Assembly: GCA_004431415.1 (NCBI GenBank)
Contig: QPMI01000161.1
Span: forward strand, 62,001 to 126,000
Source of the DNA: Cyanophora paradoxa
Lineage: Eukaryota; Glaucocystophyceae; Cyanophorales; Cyanophoraceae
DNA length: 64,000 bases
Direction: 5' to 3'
The position numbers and the translations under genes are program-made. The notes under the pieces were generated by a model. It was not told the origin of the DNA and made no database searches. It saw only the letters and a program-made list of their open reading frames with translations. Numbering within the stretch: position 1 is the stretch's first letter; every line of letters starts with the position of its first letter. Of this stretch, positions 8,919 through 20,560 are shown piece after piece.

Positions 8919-11687
8919 ATGGAGGGCGGCAGACGAGGGAGCGAAGACGATGACGGCCGCGGGCCGAATAAGCGCCCGCGTCTTGTCGTGGAGTCCCCGC
9001 CAGCGGGGCGGTGTTCATCGGATGTAAGCTTCGAGCTCTGTGACCGAGGCGCAGCAGAGCCTTCGAACCAGGCGACTCCAGTTGCGATTGCCACGGTCGA
9101 CCTCACGTGCACGCACTCTCAAGATATCGTCGACATCTCCCAAAGCGAGCAGCAGCACCAGCAGCCAGCTGCTGCAGCTGCAGCAGCGCCCGCCGCCCAG
9201 CAGCTGGATTCGGCGGCCGCGCCGCCGCCGCCTCGCATGGGCCGCACTATGCAGCTGATGGTCGAGTCGCACGTCGAGTCCGGCCGCCCTCCGCGCCCCT
9301 CACTTGCAGGCAGCGTCGTGCGCCTGAGCGCGGAGGGACGGTGGCCGACCTGATGGCCGCGGGCCGCGGAGGGGCTCCCGTCCTCCTCGGCGGGGATGCA
9401 GCGGCTCTGGGGCGGCTCGCGCACGCTCTCCTTCGAGGACTGGGACCTCCCACTCGCCGACGTTGGCATCCGCGGGGGCCACGGGCGCACCCTCCGCCAC
9501 TTGTCCGCTCTCCCCGCCCCCGCCCCCGCCCCCGCCCCCGCCACCGCCCCCGCCCCCGCCTCGGCCCTCTCCGCCGCTGACGCGCCGTTGGAACTGGAAG
9601 CCTGGCGGCGGCGGTGGGGGCGTCGCGTGCGTTGCTGCCCGAGCTGGCCGGGCACCTCGCCGAGGGCGAGCCGGTGCAGCGGGGCCCCGAGCGCGTCCGC
9701 GTTCTCCTGCGGGACCTCGGGCGCTGGACCAGAGCATCCCCAGCCCCGTGCGCACGCACCCCGCCGCCGCCCCGTCCCCGCCGTGGCTGACGCCCCGACC
9801 CGGCCCCGCCCGACCCGCCCGACCCGGCAGGTGCGCAAGATGCTGGTGCGACGCGACATGCCGGGGCCGGCGAGCGCGCGGGCCGCCTCACGAGCGCCTG
9901 CGCCTCCCGCGCGCAGCTGTCGAACAGCCTCGTGCGGGCCCGCTGCTCGGTCCGCCCGACCCCGACTCGACCCCCGACGCCGACCCCGGACTGTCTCGGG
10001 GCGGCGCTGCTCGGCCCGCCCGACCCCGACTCGGCCTCCCCCGCCGCCCGCGCCTACCGCCGCTCCGTCGTCGAGATGACCGTGCGCGCACTCAGAAGCC
10101 CAAGAGGGCTCGGCGCCCGTCCCCTGCACCCCGCCGCCCCACCCCGCCCCCTCCCCCCGGCCCCGCAGGTGGCGTTCCGGGGGGAGGCGGCGCACGGCCC
10201 CGGGGTGCTGCGGGAGTACCCGGCCCTCCTCGCGGCGGCGCTGCTCGACCCCCACGCCGCCCTCTTCCGCCCCCTCGACGACGCCCCCGCCGCCTACTAC
10301 CCCTCCAGGTCCGCTCGCATCCCCCGGGGTACGGGTTCCAATCGCGTGCGCGCTGACGGGCGGACGGCGGCCCCCCCGCAGCGCCGCTTGCGTGCACCCC
10401 TGCCACCTCAAGCGCGCTCCGGCACCCCGCCCGCGGCTCTCCGGCGTGCACCCTTCCCTTCGTTCGCTGACGGCGGCCCGCGCAGCATGTTCCGCCTCTG
10501 CGGCTGGGCGATGGGCGCCGCCGTCGCGACGGGCTCCGTCTTCCCCGTCTACGTCCGTACCCCGCCCCCCGCCTTCCCCGTATCCCCGCCCACTTCTCCC
10601 CCCCTCCAGTTCCCGGAGTGCGTCTACGGGTACCTGCTGGGGCGGGCGCCGGGCCTCGGGGACCTGGCCTCCGTGGAGCCGGCCATCGCCCGCGCCCTCG
10701 AGCGCCTCCTCCAGCACGCGCGCCCCCTCCCGCCCCTCTCTCCCTCGGCCCAGGAAAGGCCGGGGTGCGAGCGGGGGGCGGGGGCAGGAGGGCGAGGCCG
10801 GCGGGGCCCCCCCCGGGGCCGCCTCGGACCTGGGGATGGTCTTCGCGGTGGACGAGCTCTTCTTCGGGGCGCACCGCACCGTGCCCCTGCGCCCCGGCGG
10901 CGAGGCCGAGCCCGTCACCGACGCCAACAAGGCGAGCCGCCTCCCCTCCCGCCTCCCGCTCTGCGCGGGCCTCGCATGGGACTCGTGGCGCCTCGCCTCA
11001 CGCGCGCCGCGCCGGGGCAGGGGTAGTACGTGAGGCTCGCAGTGGAGTACTACCTCGTCGGGCGCGTCCAGAAGAAGGCCCGTACCCCCTTTCTACCCCC
11101 CCCCCTCCCCCCCGTCCTCCCACGTTTCTCTGACGGCGGCGGCGGGCCGCGGGTACAGCTGGAGGCGCTGCGGGAGGGGCTGCGACGGGTGCTGCCGGCG
11201 GCGGTGGCGGCGGCGGCGCTGCTGCCGGGCGAGCTGCGGGCGATGGTCGAGGGGCGGGCGGAGGTCGACGTTGCGGACTGGCGCCGCCACACGCGCTACG
11301 GCAACGGCCTCTCCGCCGACTCGCAGAAGGCCCGCCCCGCCCCGCTGCCCGAGCCTCGCGTTTCTCTCATCGATGTCCCCGGCCCCGCAGACGGCCTGGT
11401 TCTGGGAGTACGTCGAGGCGCTGCCGGCGGCGGGGCGGGGGCGGCTGCTGGCGTTCGCGATGGGGAGGCTGCGGGCGCCGCCGGGCGGCTTCGCGCACCT
11501 CGTCGCGTCGAGGGGGCGGCTGGAGCCCTTCCAACTGGTACGGGAGGACCGCGAGGAGCCGGGGAGGCTTCCGATCGCCCGCACGTGCTTCAACCAGCTC
11601 GTCCTGCCGCGCTACGCGAGCGCGGGGGCGCTGCGGGCCGCCCCGGACGCCGCCATCGCCGCCGACCACGGCTTCGGCTTCGCGTGA
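8919..11687 (+). CDS. HECT-domain E3 ubiquitin ligase, multi-exon
   Basis: Accepts ubiquitin from an E2 on a catalytic cysteine and passes it to substrates. The HECT domain is seen across exons: MFRLCGWAMGAAVATGSVF (about 10488), VYGYLLGRAPGLGDLASVEP (10623), MVFAVDELFFGAHRTVPLRP followed by VTDANK (10836-10930), LEALREGLRRVLP with VDVADWRRHTRYGNG (11160-11310), TAWFWEYVEALP (11392), and RLPIARTCFNQLVLPRYA (11565-11620). Cys in TCFNQLVLP is the catalytic residue. The protein ends IAADHGFGFA at TGA 11685-11687, the normal HECT end. The start at 8919 opens a disordered region with a possible bipartite nuclear signal (NKRPRL), a hydrophobic-acidic VDLT stretch that could bind SUMO, and a Gln/Ala-rich run. 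No known substrate-binding domain was seen upstream. Confidence 0.85.
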
Positions 11688-12274
11688 CCCTCGCGGGGCA
11701 CCGGGCGCGCTTCCCGACGCAGCTCCAGAGATACAGGTCTACAGGCGGCCGCCGCTGAAATCAAGGCTTCCTAGGTGAATCACTGAGTCTTTTGCCGCAA
11801 TGCTGCAGTGCTGGGAAGCATGGGATGCCGTATCTAAGTAATGTATGTGCTGCTGGTTCGTGCAAGATGTGATATTACTTTACTGATACAATGATACTTC
11901 TCACGCCGCTGAGCTTCTCAGAGTCTTGAAGCCCTACTAGGCTATATAGCTAGCCAGGAGCAGACTAGTTCTACAGCTACTAGCTACAGGCTACCACATA
12001 CTACACTTGACCTGCCTCCTGGTCCAAAAAATCCCATTGAAAACTGCGGACACATGCCAAAACAAGATCCAGAAGAGCAAATTAAAGCTTGCGAAGAGCA
12101 CTGCACATCAAACGAATAGTCCGGCCGTTCGAGAACGCCCAATAGAGAAAAATAGGGAGTCCAGCTGTCGATAGGAAACGACAAGAAAAGGTGGCAGGAG
12201 TGGCCGGACATGCGCCGGCGACTCGGGCAAGGAGCGAGCGAGCGGGGGAGACGTGTGGGCGCTCGGGGCCCGGG
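11688..12274. other. Intergenic, less GC-rich
   Basis: Convergent gap between the HECT gene and the minus-strand coiled-coil gene. It is visibly richer in A/T than the coding flanks, with TAGC-type short repeats (about 11935-11990). No gene recognised; it probably contains both 3' UTRs. Confidence 0.45.
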
Positions 12275-14007
12275 TCAGGGTGCGGGGGGCCGGCGGTCGC
12301 GGAGCTCCTCGACCTGCCTCCGCAGCTCCTCGTTCAGGTCCCCCGCCTGCGCGCCAGGGCCCCCGTGAGGCGCGAGGCGCGCCGGCGGCGGGGGCAACCA
12401 GAGCTCGAGCCACTTGGGGGGAGTGCGGGGCGGCAGGGGCCGGGGGGCGGGGCGGGGGGCGTCGCGCACGATCTCGAGGCGCTCGTGGAGCTGGAGGAGG
12501 CGCCCCTCGTGCGCCTTCGCCACCCGCGCCAGCTCCCGCGCCTCCCCCCGCGCCGCCTGCACCCCCCGCCCCGCCCCGCCCCGCCTCAGCCTCAGAGCTG
12601 CCTCCCCGCCCGTGGCGCTGGGATGGAGAGGGGGCTCCAACGCTAAGCGCATCGGGCGCCGGCGCACCTCGCGCTCGGCCCGGACGCGCCGCAGCTCCTG
12701 CTCGAGCGAGGCGCACCGGTGCTCCGCCGCGTCGAGCTCCCGCAGCAGCTCCAGCTGCCCCCGCACCTCTCAGCTTCAAGGAGGAGCTCTGAGCTGTGGT
12801 GGGGGGGGGGGAGCTTTGGAACGACATGCTTGAAAAGCCTGGCTTTCAGCTTTCAGCTCTAATCTCAGCAGCCGCAGCGGCGCCAGAGTCTGGCAGCTCT
12901 ACTTGCTTTGAGATTTGAGCTTAGCGCGGCTTCGAACGTTCGCTCGCTGGGCCGGGGTCGGCGCACCTCCCTCGGGGAGAAGCGCTCCTCGCGCTGCCGG
13001 ACGGTCGGCGGGGCCTCCCGCCCCTGCAGCGGCGTCGCCGGGGGCGACGACTCCCCGCCCTGCGCTCTCCGTCAGTCTCCACGCGGGGGCGCCAGCGAGC
13101 GTGCCACGGTGCGCATAGAGCTCCACCGACTCACCTCGGGAGCCGCGGCGTCGGGGCCGGGGGCGGGCGGCGGGGGCGAGACGGGGGAGAGGGGCGTGGG
13201 GCTGGAGGGGAGGGGCTCGTTGACGCGGATGGCGGAGCGGCGCAGCGAGGAGGGCGCCGGCAGCTCGAAGCTCGCCTCCGAGTCGCTCGAGCTCGAGCTC
13301 GGGCTCGCCGCCGCCTCCTCCCCGCTCCCGCCGCCTGGCCCCGCGCTCCCAGCCGGCTCCTGCTTCTTGGCGGCGACGAGGAGACTGCGCCGCGGGCTCC
13401 TCGGGTCCTCCGCCGGCTCCTCCCCGCACTCCTCCTCCTCCTCCTCCTCGTCCGACCAGGAGCACTGGACGTAGTCGCGCCCCGGGTCCGGGATGCTGCT
13501 GACGTCCGAGAGCGCCCGCAGGTGCGGCGCGGGGATCTCCAGCCTCCCCGACGCCACCAGCGCGGCCAGCTGCGACGCGGCGGCGGTTGCGACTGCCGCG
13601 GCCGCCGGCGGCGAGGACGGCGGGCAGCTGTTGGCGTCGCCTTCCGCCTCTCCCCCCTCGTCGTCCGCCGCGTCCTCTTCGATCGTCAGCTCGATCGAGG
13701 AAGAACACCGCCGCGGCGACCGCGCGCCGCCGGCCGGGGAGGAGTCGCCGGGCCGCCAGCGGGACGCGTCCTCGCCAGCTGCAGGCAACACAACCGCGAC
13801 CCGATCGTGCACTCTCGGTGGCCTCGGGGGCAGGCAAGCTGCATTCCGAGCTTTGTGTCGAAGCGGCTCGGCTTCTGGCAGCTCGATGAGCAACGAGCCC
13901 GTCGCGGATGCAGGCTGATCAGGCGTTCGCGGCTCTGACGGGACTGCCGCTGTGACGAGAATATCTATTTCTGACTCTTCAGACGCTTTGCAGCCGCAGC
14001 CGCGCAT
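12275..14007 (-). CDS. Ser/Glu-rich protein with C-terminal coiled coil
   Basis: Not assignable to a known family. The ATG at 14007 opens MRGCGCKASEESEIDILVTA and runs into a long acidic, Ser-rich frame (to about 13072). That frame has clusters such as CSWSDEEEEEEECGEEP and SPSSSSSDSEASFELP, typical of casein-kinase-2 target regions. After introns, an exon around 12766-12640 gives LELLRELDAAEHRCASLEQE and LRRVRAEREVRRRPMRLALE, a heptad-like coiled coil. A second helical stretch (VAKAHEGRLLQLHERLEIV) and a terminal ELRRQVEELRDRRPPAP finish at 12275. The shape suggests a cytoskeletal or scaffolding protein. Exact exon borders between 13070 and 12770 are not resolved. Confidence 0.5.
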
Positions 14008-14790
14008 CCCGGTGTCGCTCTGGTCGCCCCGATCTGCGGCTCGAACCGGTCAATTGCAACGAATTGCGAATTAACACGAAGCACCAAATCGAACGCCGCG
14101 CCCTGTTCTACTACTTCTAATACGCTTTAAATACGCCTAGTAAGGCCGCAGATGACTCCGCACCATCAACCGGGACCACAGAGGCCAGGTCACGACCGGG
14201 TGATTGGGCATCCACATCAACCTTGAGTGAAGTCGTCGCGGCCACGCCCCACACGGAGCGGTACACCTTCGTTGTCTGCACGTTTAATAAGAGCGCGACG
14301 CAGGGCGCAGGGCGCTCTGAGATAGCGCGCTGTGTACCGCTTGACCGGTCGCGGAGACACTCGGCATACTCCGCCAGAGGACGCGCGCACCACCGCGCGC
14401 CTCGCCCTCCTGCTATGGGATGCGCGCCGAGTCGGCGGGCCGGAGGTGGCGACCTGTCTGCGTTGTACCCCCTGGGTGACTGCAAATTCTGCAATTTCTG
14501 CTAGTCTAACCTCCTGGCAATCACAGTATCACGTGGCGACCGGCGCAGACATGGCGGACGGCGTCGGACACGAACAGGTGCGCCCGCGCCAGAGAACCAT
14601 ATCGAGCCCCCGAACCCCGCCGTCCCCGCCGTCCCTTCCGCTCTCAAATGACAAATAGCCTCCTCTCGAACGCCTTCCGACCGGTTTTGCGCCACCCTCG
14701 CTCCTGTGTGTCCACGTACCGTTGCCAACATCTTGGAGACTAAGGCCGTTGCCACGTACTGTTGCCGTACCGCACAGCAGCGCGCCATCA
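14008..14790. other. Divergent intergenic region
   Basis: Separates the start of a minus-strand gene (14007) from the start of the plus-strand GTPase gene (14791), so it should contain two promoters. A minus-strand open frame at 14117-14494 has no recognisable motif and I do not call it a gene. Confidence 0.4.
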
Positions 14791-16307
14791 ATGGCCCATC
14801 AGACCGCACTCGGCTTCGCCACTTACTCGCCAGGCGCCTCAACCGGCCAAGCTGACGCGCGGCTGCAGGCGCTGAAGGACTACGCGGCGTGGCAGCAGCT
14901 CCACCCTGTCGACAAAATAAAATACTATTACCCCGGCGTGTCAATGCACCCGCGGGAGCGGTACGCGCGGGGCGCGCAGCGATTGCTATCCCAGCTCGAG
15001 CGCTGACGCGAGCGTCCCGCCTCAGCCTCAACATCGCTATGCCGTCCAGGGCATTCATCGGCCTCTTCGGGCGGCGAGGCCACGGCAAGTCCTCGTTCAT
15101 GGACTCGTGCGTACACATCTTCCGCGGTCTCTTCTTCCAAGAATTCATCCGCGGCGGCAAGGTCCGCGCATCCTCGGCCCCAGGGTCAGCCCCAGCGCGG
15201 CGCACTGAGTTGGCGCCGCTCAGAGCGACGAGTCCTTCACGACGAAGCGGGAGGACGCTGAGATCAGGTGCGGCGGATCGTGCATGCGAATGCGAGTTCA
15301 AAACCGCCGAGCAAAGCGCGCAGCCAGAAGGTGTCGCTGGTGGACCACCCCGGCCTGCTCAACTTCGGCGAGGAGGCGATCCGCACGACCCTCGAGTCGG
15401 TCAAGGAGGAGGAGAACTGGGTTGACAAGAAGATCCACAAGGTCGTCGACAAGGTAGCCACGCGGCGGCGGCGCGCCATCCGCCTGCGCCACTCCGCCCA
15501 CGCCGTCTCCGCAGGTGCAGGGCAAGCGCAACCGCTTCCGCATCCAAGCGTGCGCTGCCCTCACGCCTCCCACTCCGCCCCGCGGCGCCCCGCGGCGCCC
15601 CGCCCCGCGGCCGAAGCTGAACGGGGGCGCCGCTGGCCCCGGAGCGCAGGGCCATCATCTTCTGGGACGCCGAGACGGAGGACGAGCCCGCCCGCATGGT
15701 CCGCCGCAGCAGCCGCAGCCCCTGCGCTCAACTTGCCATCCTGACGGCCTGCCTCAGATGCCGCTCATCAACGGCCTCTCGGGCTTCCTCTGTGCGCCCT
15801 TAGACCCTGGCCCCCGCCCCCGCCGCACCCGGTATCTTTGACGCCCGCCCTCGCAGGCGGCGAGAAGCCGATCATCGTGGTCACGAAGATCGACAAGGTG
15901 CGCACGCCGCCGGCGCCCCGCGGGGCCGGCGTGCAGGTCCTCAAGACGCACCTCACCGTCCGCTCAGATGCCCTCCGCACAAGCGCGCGCCGCCCTCGAG
16001 CGCGTGACGGCCGCCACCGGCTGCCAGGCCTTCCCCAGTGCGCCCCCCCGATCCGCCCCGCGCGCGCCGTCCCGCCATCGCCTCGCCTGATCGTGGCCCC
16101 TCTGCCTGCCAGTCGCGAACTACACCGTGAACAGCGTCTCGGACGGTGCGCGGGGCCGCGGCTGCGCGTCTGGCACCCGAGATCGCGCCCGCCGCTCACG
16201 GCCGTGGCGCAGACCCCAAGATGAACCAGCAGTTCTGCGTGATCCTGGCGGCGGCCCTCGCGTCCGCCGACCGCGCCGCCGTCAAGTCGTGGGCCGCGCG
16301 AGGCTAG
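14791..16307 (+). CDS. P-loop GTPase with DxPG and TKxD motifs, multi-exon
   Basis: A GTP-binding protein of uncertain subfamily. The ATG at 14791 starts MAHQTALGFATYSPG, then a helical leader ending YYYPGVSMHPRER. A possible intron (GTACGCG near 14961 to CCTCAG near 15028) would join this in frame to LNIAMPSRAFIGLFGRRGHG followed by KSSFMDS, the G1 P-loop. Later exons give KVSLVDHPGLLNFGEEAIRT (G3, DHPG; about 15327-15380), QMPLINGLSGFLCAP (about 15757), and GEKPIIVVTKIDK (G4, TKID; about 15860-15897). They are followed by MPSAQARAALERVTAATGCQ and the closing MNQQFCVILAAALASADRAA at TAG 16305-16307. The domain resembles the IRG/AIG1/dynamin-like small GTPase-fold proteins more than Ras. No membrane span or transit peptide is evident. 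Confidence 0.65.
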
Positions 16308-16629
16308 GATTCAGGCGAAGCTAGAGCCGTGTCTTCTTTCTCTCTATGTGCGATGAGCGCGCTCATGGCAGCGCATGCACAACAGCGCCGGCAGCGCTAG
16401 CGCTAGAGCCGAAGCAAAGCACTGTTCGATGCGCACACGCGCATATGCGTGCACGCGTGCGGCGTGCGGCTGGCGCGTGTCGTTGCTAGCTAGCCGCAGC
16501 TGGCCATGGCGAGCGCGACCTCTCGCAACGGCAGGCCATAATTTTTCAGTGGGTGTACCCCCTTTGCGCCTCGCTCTACCCCCCACAGATAATAAGCCAG
16601 CTTCTCAGCTCGGCTTCCCAGCTCGTGCC
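16308..16629. other. Promoter/5' UTR region of clpC
   Basis: Between the GTPase stop and the ClpC start codon. Contains ATG-rich and TAGCTAGC-like sequence but no supported coding exon. Transcription of the plastid chaperone gene must start here or in an unseen upstream exon. Confidence 0.4.
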
Positions 16630-19600
16630 ATGGACGCGGGCTCTGCCTTTGTTGTGCCGGCGGTTGCGGCGGTCAGCTCCAGCAATGCGCGGGCAGTTCT
16701 CACAGCGGGCAGCGTCGCGTCGGATCGGACCCGCAGCGCGCAGGGGATCCGTGCGTCCCGGCGGTTCCTGCACCAGTCCCCAGTAGCTTCGGCGGCGGTT
16801 GCCCCCTCGCGCGTGCAGCTGTCCACCTTCCACGGCTTCCGCCGCAGCAATATCGTCGACCGGCTCGGCGGTTCGGGCGATGTGAACGCCGCGCTGCGAG
16901 CGAAGGTCGAGGCCGCTGTCAGCTCTGTCGGGGCGACCTTCATCCCTGCTCGCGCGATGTTCGAGAAGTTCACGGAGAAGGCCATCAAGGTCGTCATGCT
17001 GTCGCAGGAGGAGGCCCGCCGCCTGGGCCACAACTTCGTCGGCACCGAGCAGATCCTCCTCGGCCTCATTGGCGAGGGCACTGGCATCGCTGCGAAGGTC
17101 CTCAAGTCCATGGGCGTGAACCTGAAGGATGCGCGCGTGGAGGTCGAGAAGATTATTGGCCGCGGCTCGGGCTTCGTCGCGGTGGAGATCCCGTTCACTC
17201 CTCGTGCGAAGCGTGTTCTGGAGCTTTCTCTCGAGGAGGCGCGCCAGCTGGGCCACAACTACATCGACACCGAGCACCTGCTCCTCGGCCTGATCCGCGA
17301 GGGCGAGGGCGTCGCTGCCCGCGTGCTGGAGAACCTTGGCGTTGATGTCAGCAAGGTTCGCACCCAGGTTCTGCGCATGCAGGGCGACACTGTGGAGGTC
17401 GGCGGCGGCGCTCAGGGTATGTCCCTTCACTCACTCCCGCCGATTCCTTTACCGTTAATCGTCTCCGGTTCTTCTCATTCTTACACGCGTATCCGCTCTT
17501 TCAGGCCGCACCAAGACCCCAACTCTCGAGGAGTTCAGCACGAACCTGTCCGAGAACGCGGAGCAGAACCGCCTGGACCCAGTGATCGGCCGCGCGAAGG
17601 AGATCGAGCGTGTGATCCAGATTCTCGGCCGTCGCACGAAGAACAACCCCGTGCTCATCGGCGAGCCCGGTGTCGGGTGTGCACGTGCTAGTCGCGACTC
17701 TTCGTGTTCTGCGCGTGGCTGAGGCATGCGCGTGCAGTAAGACGGCTATCGCGGAGGGTCTTGCCCAGCGCATCATCACCGGTGATGTTCCGGAGAACCT
17801 GCTGAAGAAGAAGGTCCTCTCGCTCGATATCGGTGCGACGTCGACCCCGTTCAGTACGCTCGCGCCGCGGGGTTGACTCTGCGTCCAAGGTCTGCTCGTT
17901 GCTGGCACCAAGTACCGTGGTGAGTTCGAGGAGCGCCTGAAGAAGATCATGGACGAGGTCAAGTCCAGCGGCAACGTCATCCTTGTCATCGACGAGGTCC
18001 ACACGGTGAGCGAGTAGGTTTGACGCGCGTGCGCGACGCCGTTTAGCTAGCAGTCGCTCATATGCCGCTCGCAGCTTGTCGGCGCCGGCGCGGCGGAGGG
18101 CGCCATCGATGCCGCCAACATTCTGAAGCCGGCCCTGGCCCGTGGCGAGCTGCAGTGCATCGGCGCCACCACTGTCGACGAGTACCGCAAGCACATTGAG
18201 AAGGACGCCGCCCTCGAGCGCCGCTTCCAGCCCGTCACCGTCGGTACGGCGCCGCGGCCGCCGGCGGTTTCTCGCCGCGCCGCTGACCGCGCGCCGCGCG
18301 CAGGCGAGCCCTCTGTTGAAGAGGCGATTGAGATTCTGTACGGTCTGCGCGAGAAGTATGAGACGCACCACAAGCTGAAGATCTCGTGCGCCGCTCCACA
18401 TCGCCTCGTGCCTTCTTACCCGTCACTTACCGCGGCCCGCGCGCTTGCGCAGCGACGAGGCGCTGGAGGCGGCGTCGAAGCTCTCTTCTCAGTACATCGC
18501 CGACCGCTACCTGCCCGACAAGGCCATCGACCTCATCGACGAGGGTGCGCCCGTCCGCCCCGCGCGCAGTCCCTCTCGTGCTGGCCGGCGCTGAGTCCGG
18601 CGCGCCCCGCAGCCGGCTCGCGCGTGCGCTTGCTGCGGTCGCAGCTCCCGCCGGAGGCGAAGGAGCTCGAGAAGCAGCTCAACGCCATCCGCAAGGAGAA
18701 GGACGAGGCCGTTCGCAACAAGGACTTCGAGAAGGTGCATTCCGCATCGATCCCGCCCTTGTGCTCGCTGACCCTGGCCGGTGCAGTCGGGGGCGCTGCG
18801 CGACAAGGAGCTCGAGATCCGGGCGCAGATCGCGGCGATCACGCGCGCGAAGCGTGAGGAGAACGAGGACAAGGACGACGAGGAGATGCCGGTGGTGACC
18901 GAGGAGGACATCGCGGACGTCGTGTCGCAGTGGACGGGCATCCCGCTCAAGAAGCTCTCGCTCTCCGAGTCGGACAAGCTGATGCACCTGGAGGAGACGC
19001 TCCACGGGCGCGTCATCGGGCAGGACGAGGCCGTCAAGGCCATCTCCCGCGCCATCCGCCGCGGCCGGGTCGGCCTCAAGAACCCCAACCGCCCCATCGC
19101 CTCGTTCATCTTCTCGGGCCCGACCGGTGTCGGCAAGACGGAGCTCACCAAGGCCCTCGCCTCGTACTACTTCGGCGCCGAGGACTCGATGATCCGCCTC
19201 GACATGTGCGGCCCGCGCTCCCCCGCGCCGCCAGCTCCCTCCCCCCTTTCAACGCCCCGCCCCGCCCAGGTCCGAGTACATGGAGCGGCACACGGTCTCC
19301 AAGCTCATCGGCTCGCCCCCGGGCTACGTCGGCTACAACGAGGGCGGCCAGCTCACCGAGGCCGTGCGGCGGCGGCCGTACAGCGTCGTCCTGCTCGACG
19401 AAATCGAGAAGGCGCACCCCGACATCTTCGACCTCATGCTCCAGGTCCTCGAGGACGGCCGCCTCACCGACTCCAAGGTGCCCCGCCGCGCGGCGCGGCG
19501 AGCGAGCTGTGCCCCCCGCGGTTCTGACGGCCGCACCCCCGCAGGGCCGCGTGGTGGACTTCAAGAACACGATGATCATCATGACCTCGAACATCGGCTC

Positions 19601-20078
19601 CAAGGTCATCGAGAAGGGCGGCGCCTCGATCGGCTTCGAGATCGGCAACGAGGACAGCGAGGAGGAGAACAAGTACGTCCGCATCAAGTCGCTCGTGCTG
19701 GAGGAGCTCAAGCAGTACTTCCGCCCCGAGTTCCTGAACCGTGTCGACGAGGTCATCGTCTTCCGGCAGCTGACCAAGTCGGAGGTCCGCGAGATCGCGG
19801 ACATCCTCCTCAAGGAGGTCTTCGACCGCATGAAGACCAAGGGGATGTCGCTGGAGGTCACCGAGGCCTTCAAGAACCGGCTGGTGGACGAGGGGTACAA
19901 CCCGAGCTACGGCGCGCGGCCGCTGCGGCGGGCGATCATGCGGCTGCTCGAGGACGAGCTCTCCGAGTCGATGCTCTCGGGCCGCCTCAAGGAGGGCGAC
20001 TCGGCCATAGTCGACGTCGACGCCACCGGCCAGACCAAGGTCCTCGTCTCCGGCGAGGTCGCCCCCGCCAGCGCCTAA
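16630..20078 (+). CDS. clpC: Plastid-targeted ClpC (Hsp100 AAA+ chaperone of the Clp protease)
   Basis: Unfolds and feeds proteins into the stromal ClpP protease and assists import. The ATG at 16630 opens a Ser/Ala/Arg-rich leader of about 100 residues with few acidic residues, consistent with a transit peptide. Mature sequence begins near [20 protein letters not shown]. Two Clp-N repeats follow ([20 protein letters not shown] and [20 protein letters not shown]). AAA1 has its Walker A split by an intron (GEPGVG at 17659-17679, then [12 protein letters not shown] from about 17740) and Walker [15 protein letters not shown]-like segment ([20 protein letters not shown]) and the short middle domain distinguish it from ClpB. 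AAA2 carries [35 protein letters not shown] and [15 protein letters not shown]. The protein ends at TAA 20076-20078. At least eight short introns interrupt it. Confidence 0.93.
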
Positions 20079-20560
20079 GCGCCAGCCCGACGGCGCCAGC
20101 CCCGCCCGCGCCCCGCGCCCCGGTCCCGTGGAACTCTCTCCTCCTCCGCGACACCCCTTCCCCTCTGCTTCCGCCCGCCCCGCCGCCCCCGCGGCGGCGG
20201 TCGGGCTCGCGCCTCCCGCCGGCCCGCCGCCGGGGGTTTGCAGCAGAGCCGCCGCTCTCCTTCCTCCCCCTTCTCCGCCCGCGGCTCGTAAGCCACAAGG
20301 TTTCGCCACAAGCTCATTCGATTTCAATGCAGACGACTCTGTACCAGTACTTACTCGGGTGCCAATTTCAACAAATGCATTTGCAATTTGCCTTCGGGTC
20401 CGAGCATGCCGTGCCGTCGGCACGGGGTGGGCGGGCGGGCGGGTGCATGCGGTGCATGCACTATTGGGTGGGGCGCGGCCGCGCGTGATCAAATCGGTTT
20501 GGGCACACGTGCACGCAGGTACAGGGTCGAGGGCGGAAGCGGAAGCGGGGGGGCGGCGCC
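20079..20560. other. Convergent intergenic region between clpC and GH20 gene
   Basis: Holds the 3' ends of clpC (+) and the hexosaminidase (-). Around 20300-20400 the composition is more A/T-rich, as seen at other host 3' ends. No gene recognised. Confidence 0.4.

Noticed and set aside
9119-10930. 603-codon minus-strand open frame over the HECT gene
   Set aside because: Low-complexity Arg/Gly/Ala shadow of a clearly conserved plus-strand gene.
16630-20078. ClpB/Hsp104 instead of ClpC
   Set aside because: The long coiled-coil middle domain of ClpB is absent, a UVR-like short linker is present and the N-domain is ClpC-like.
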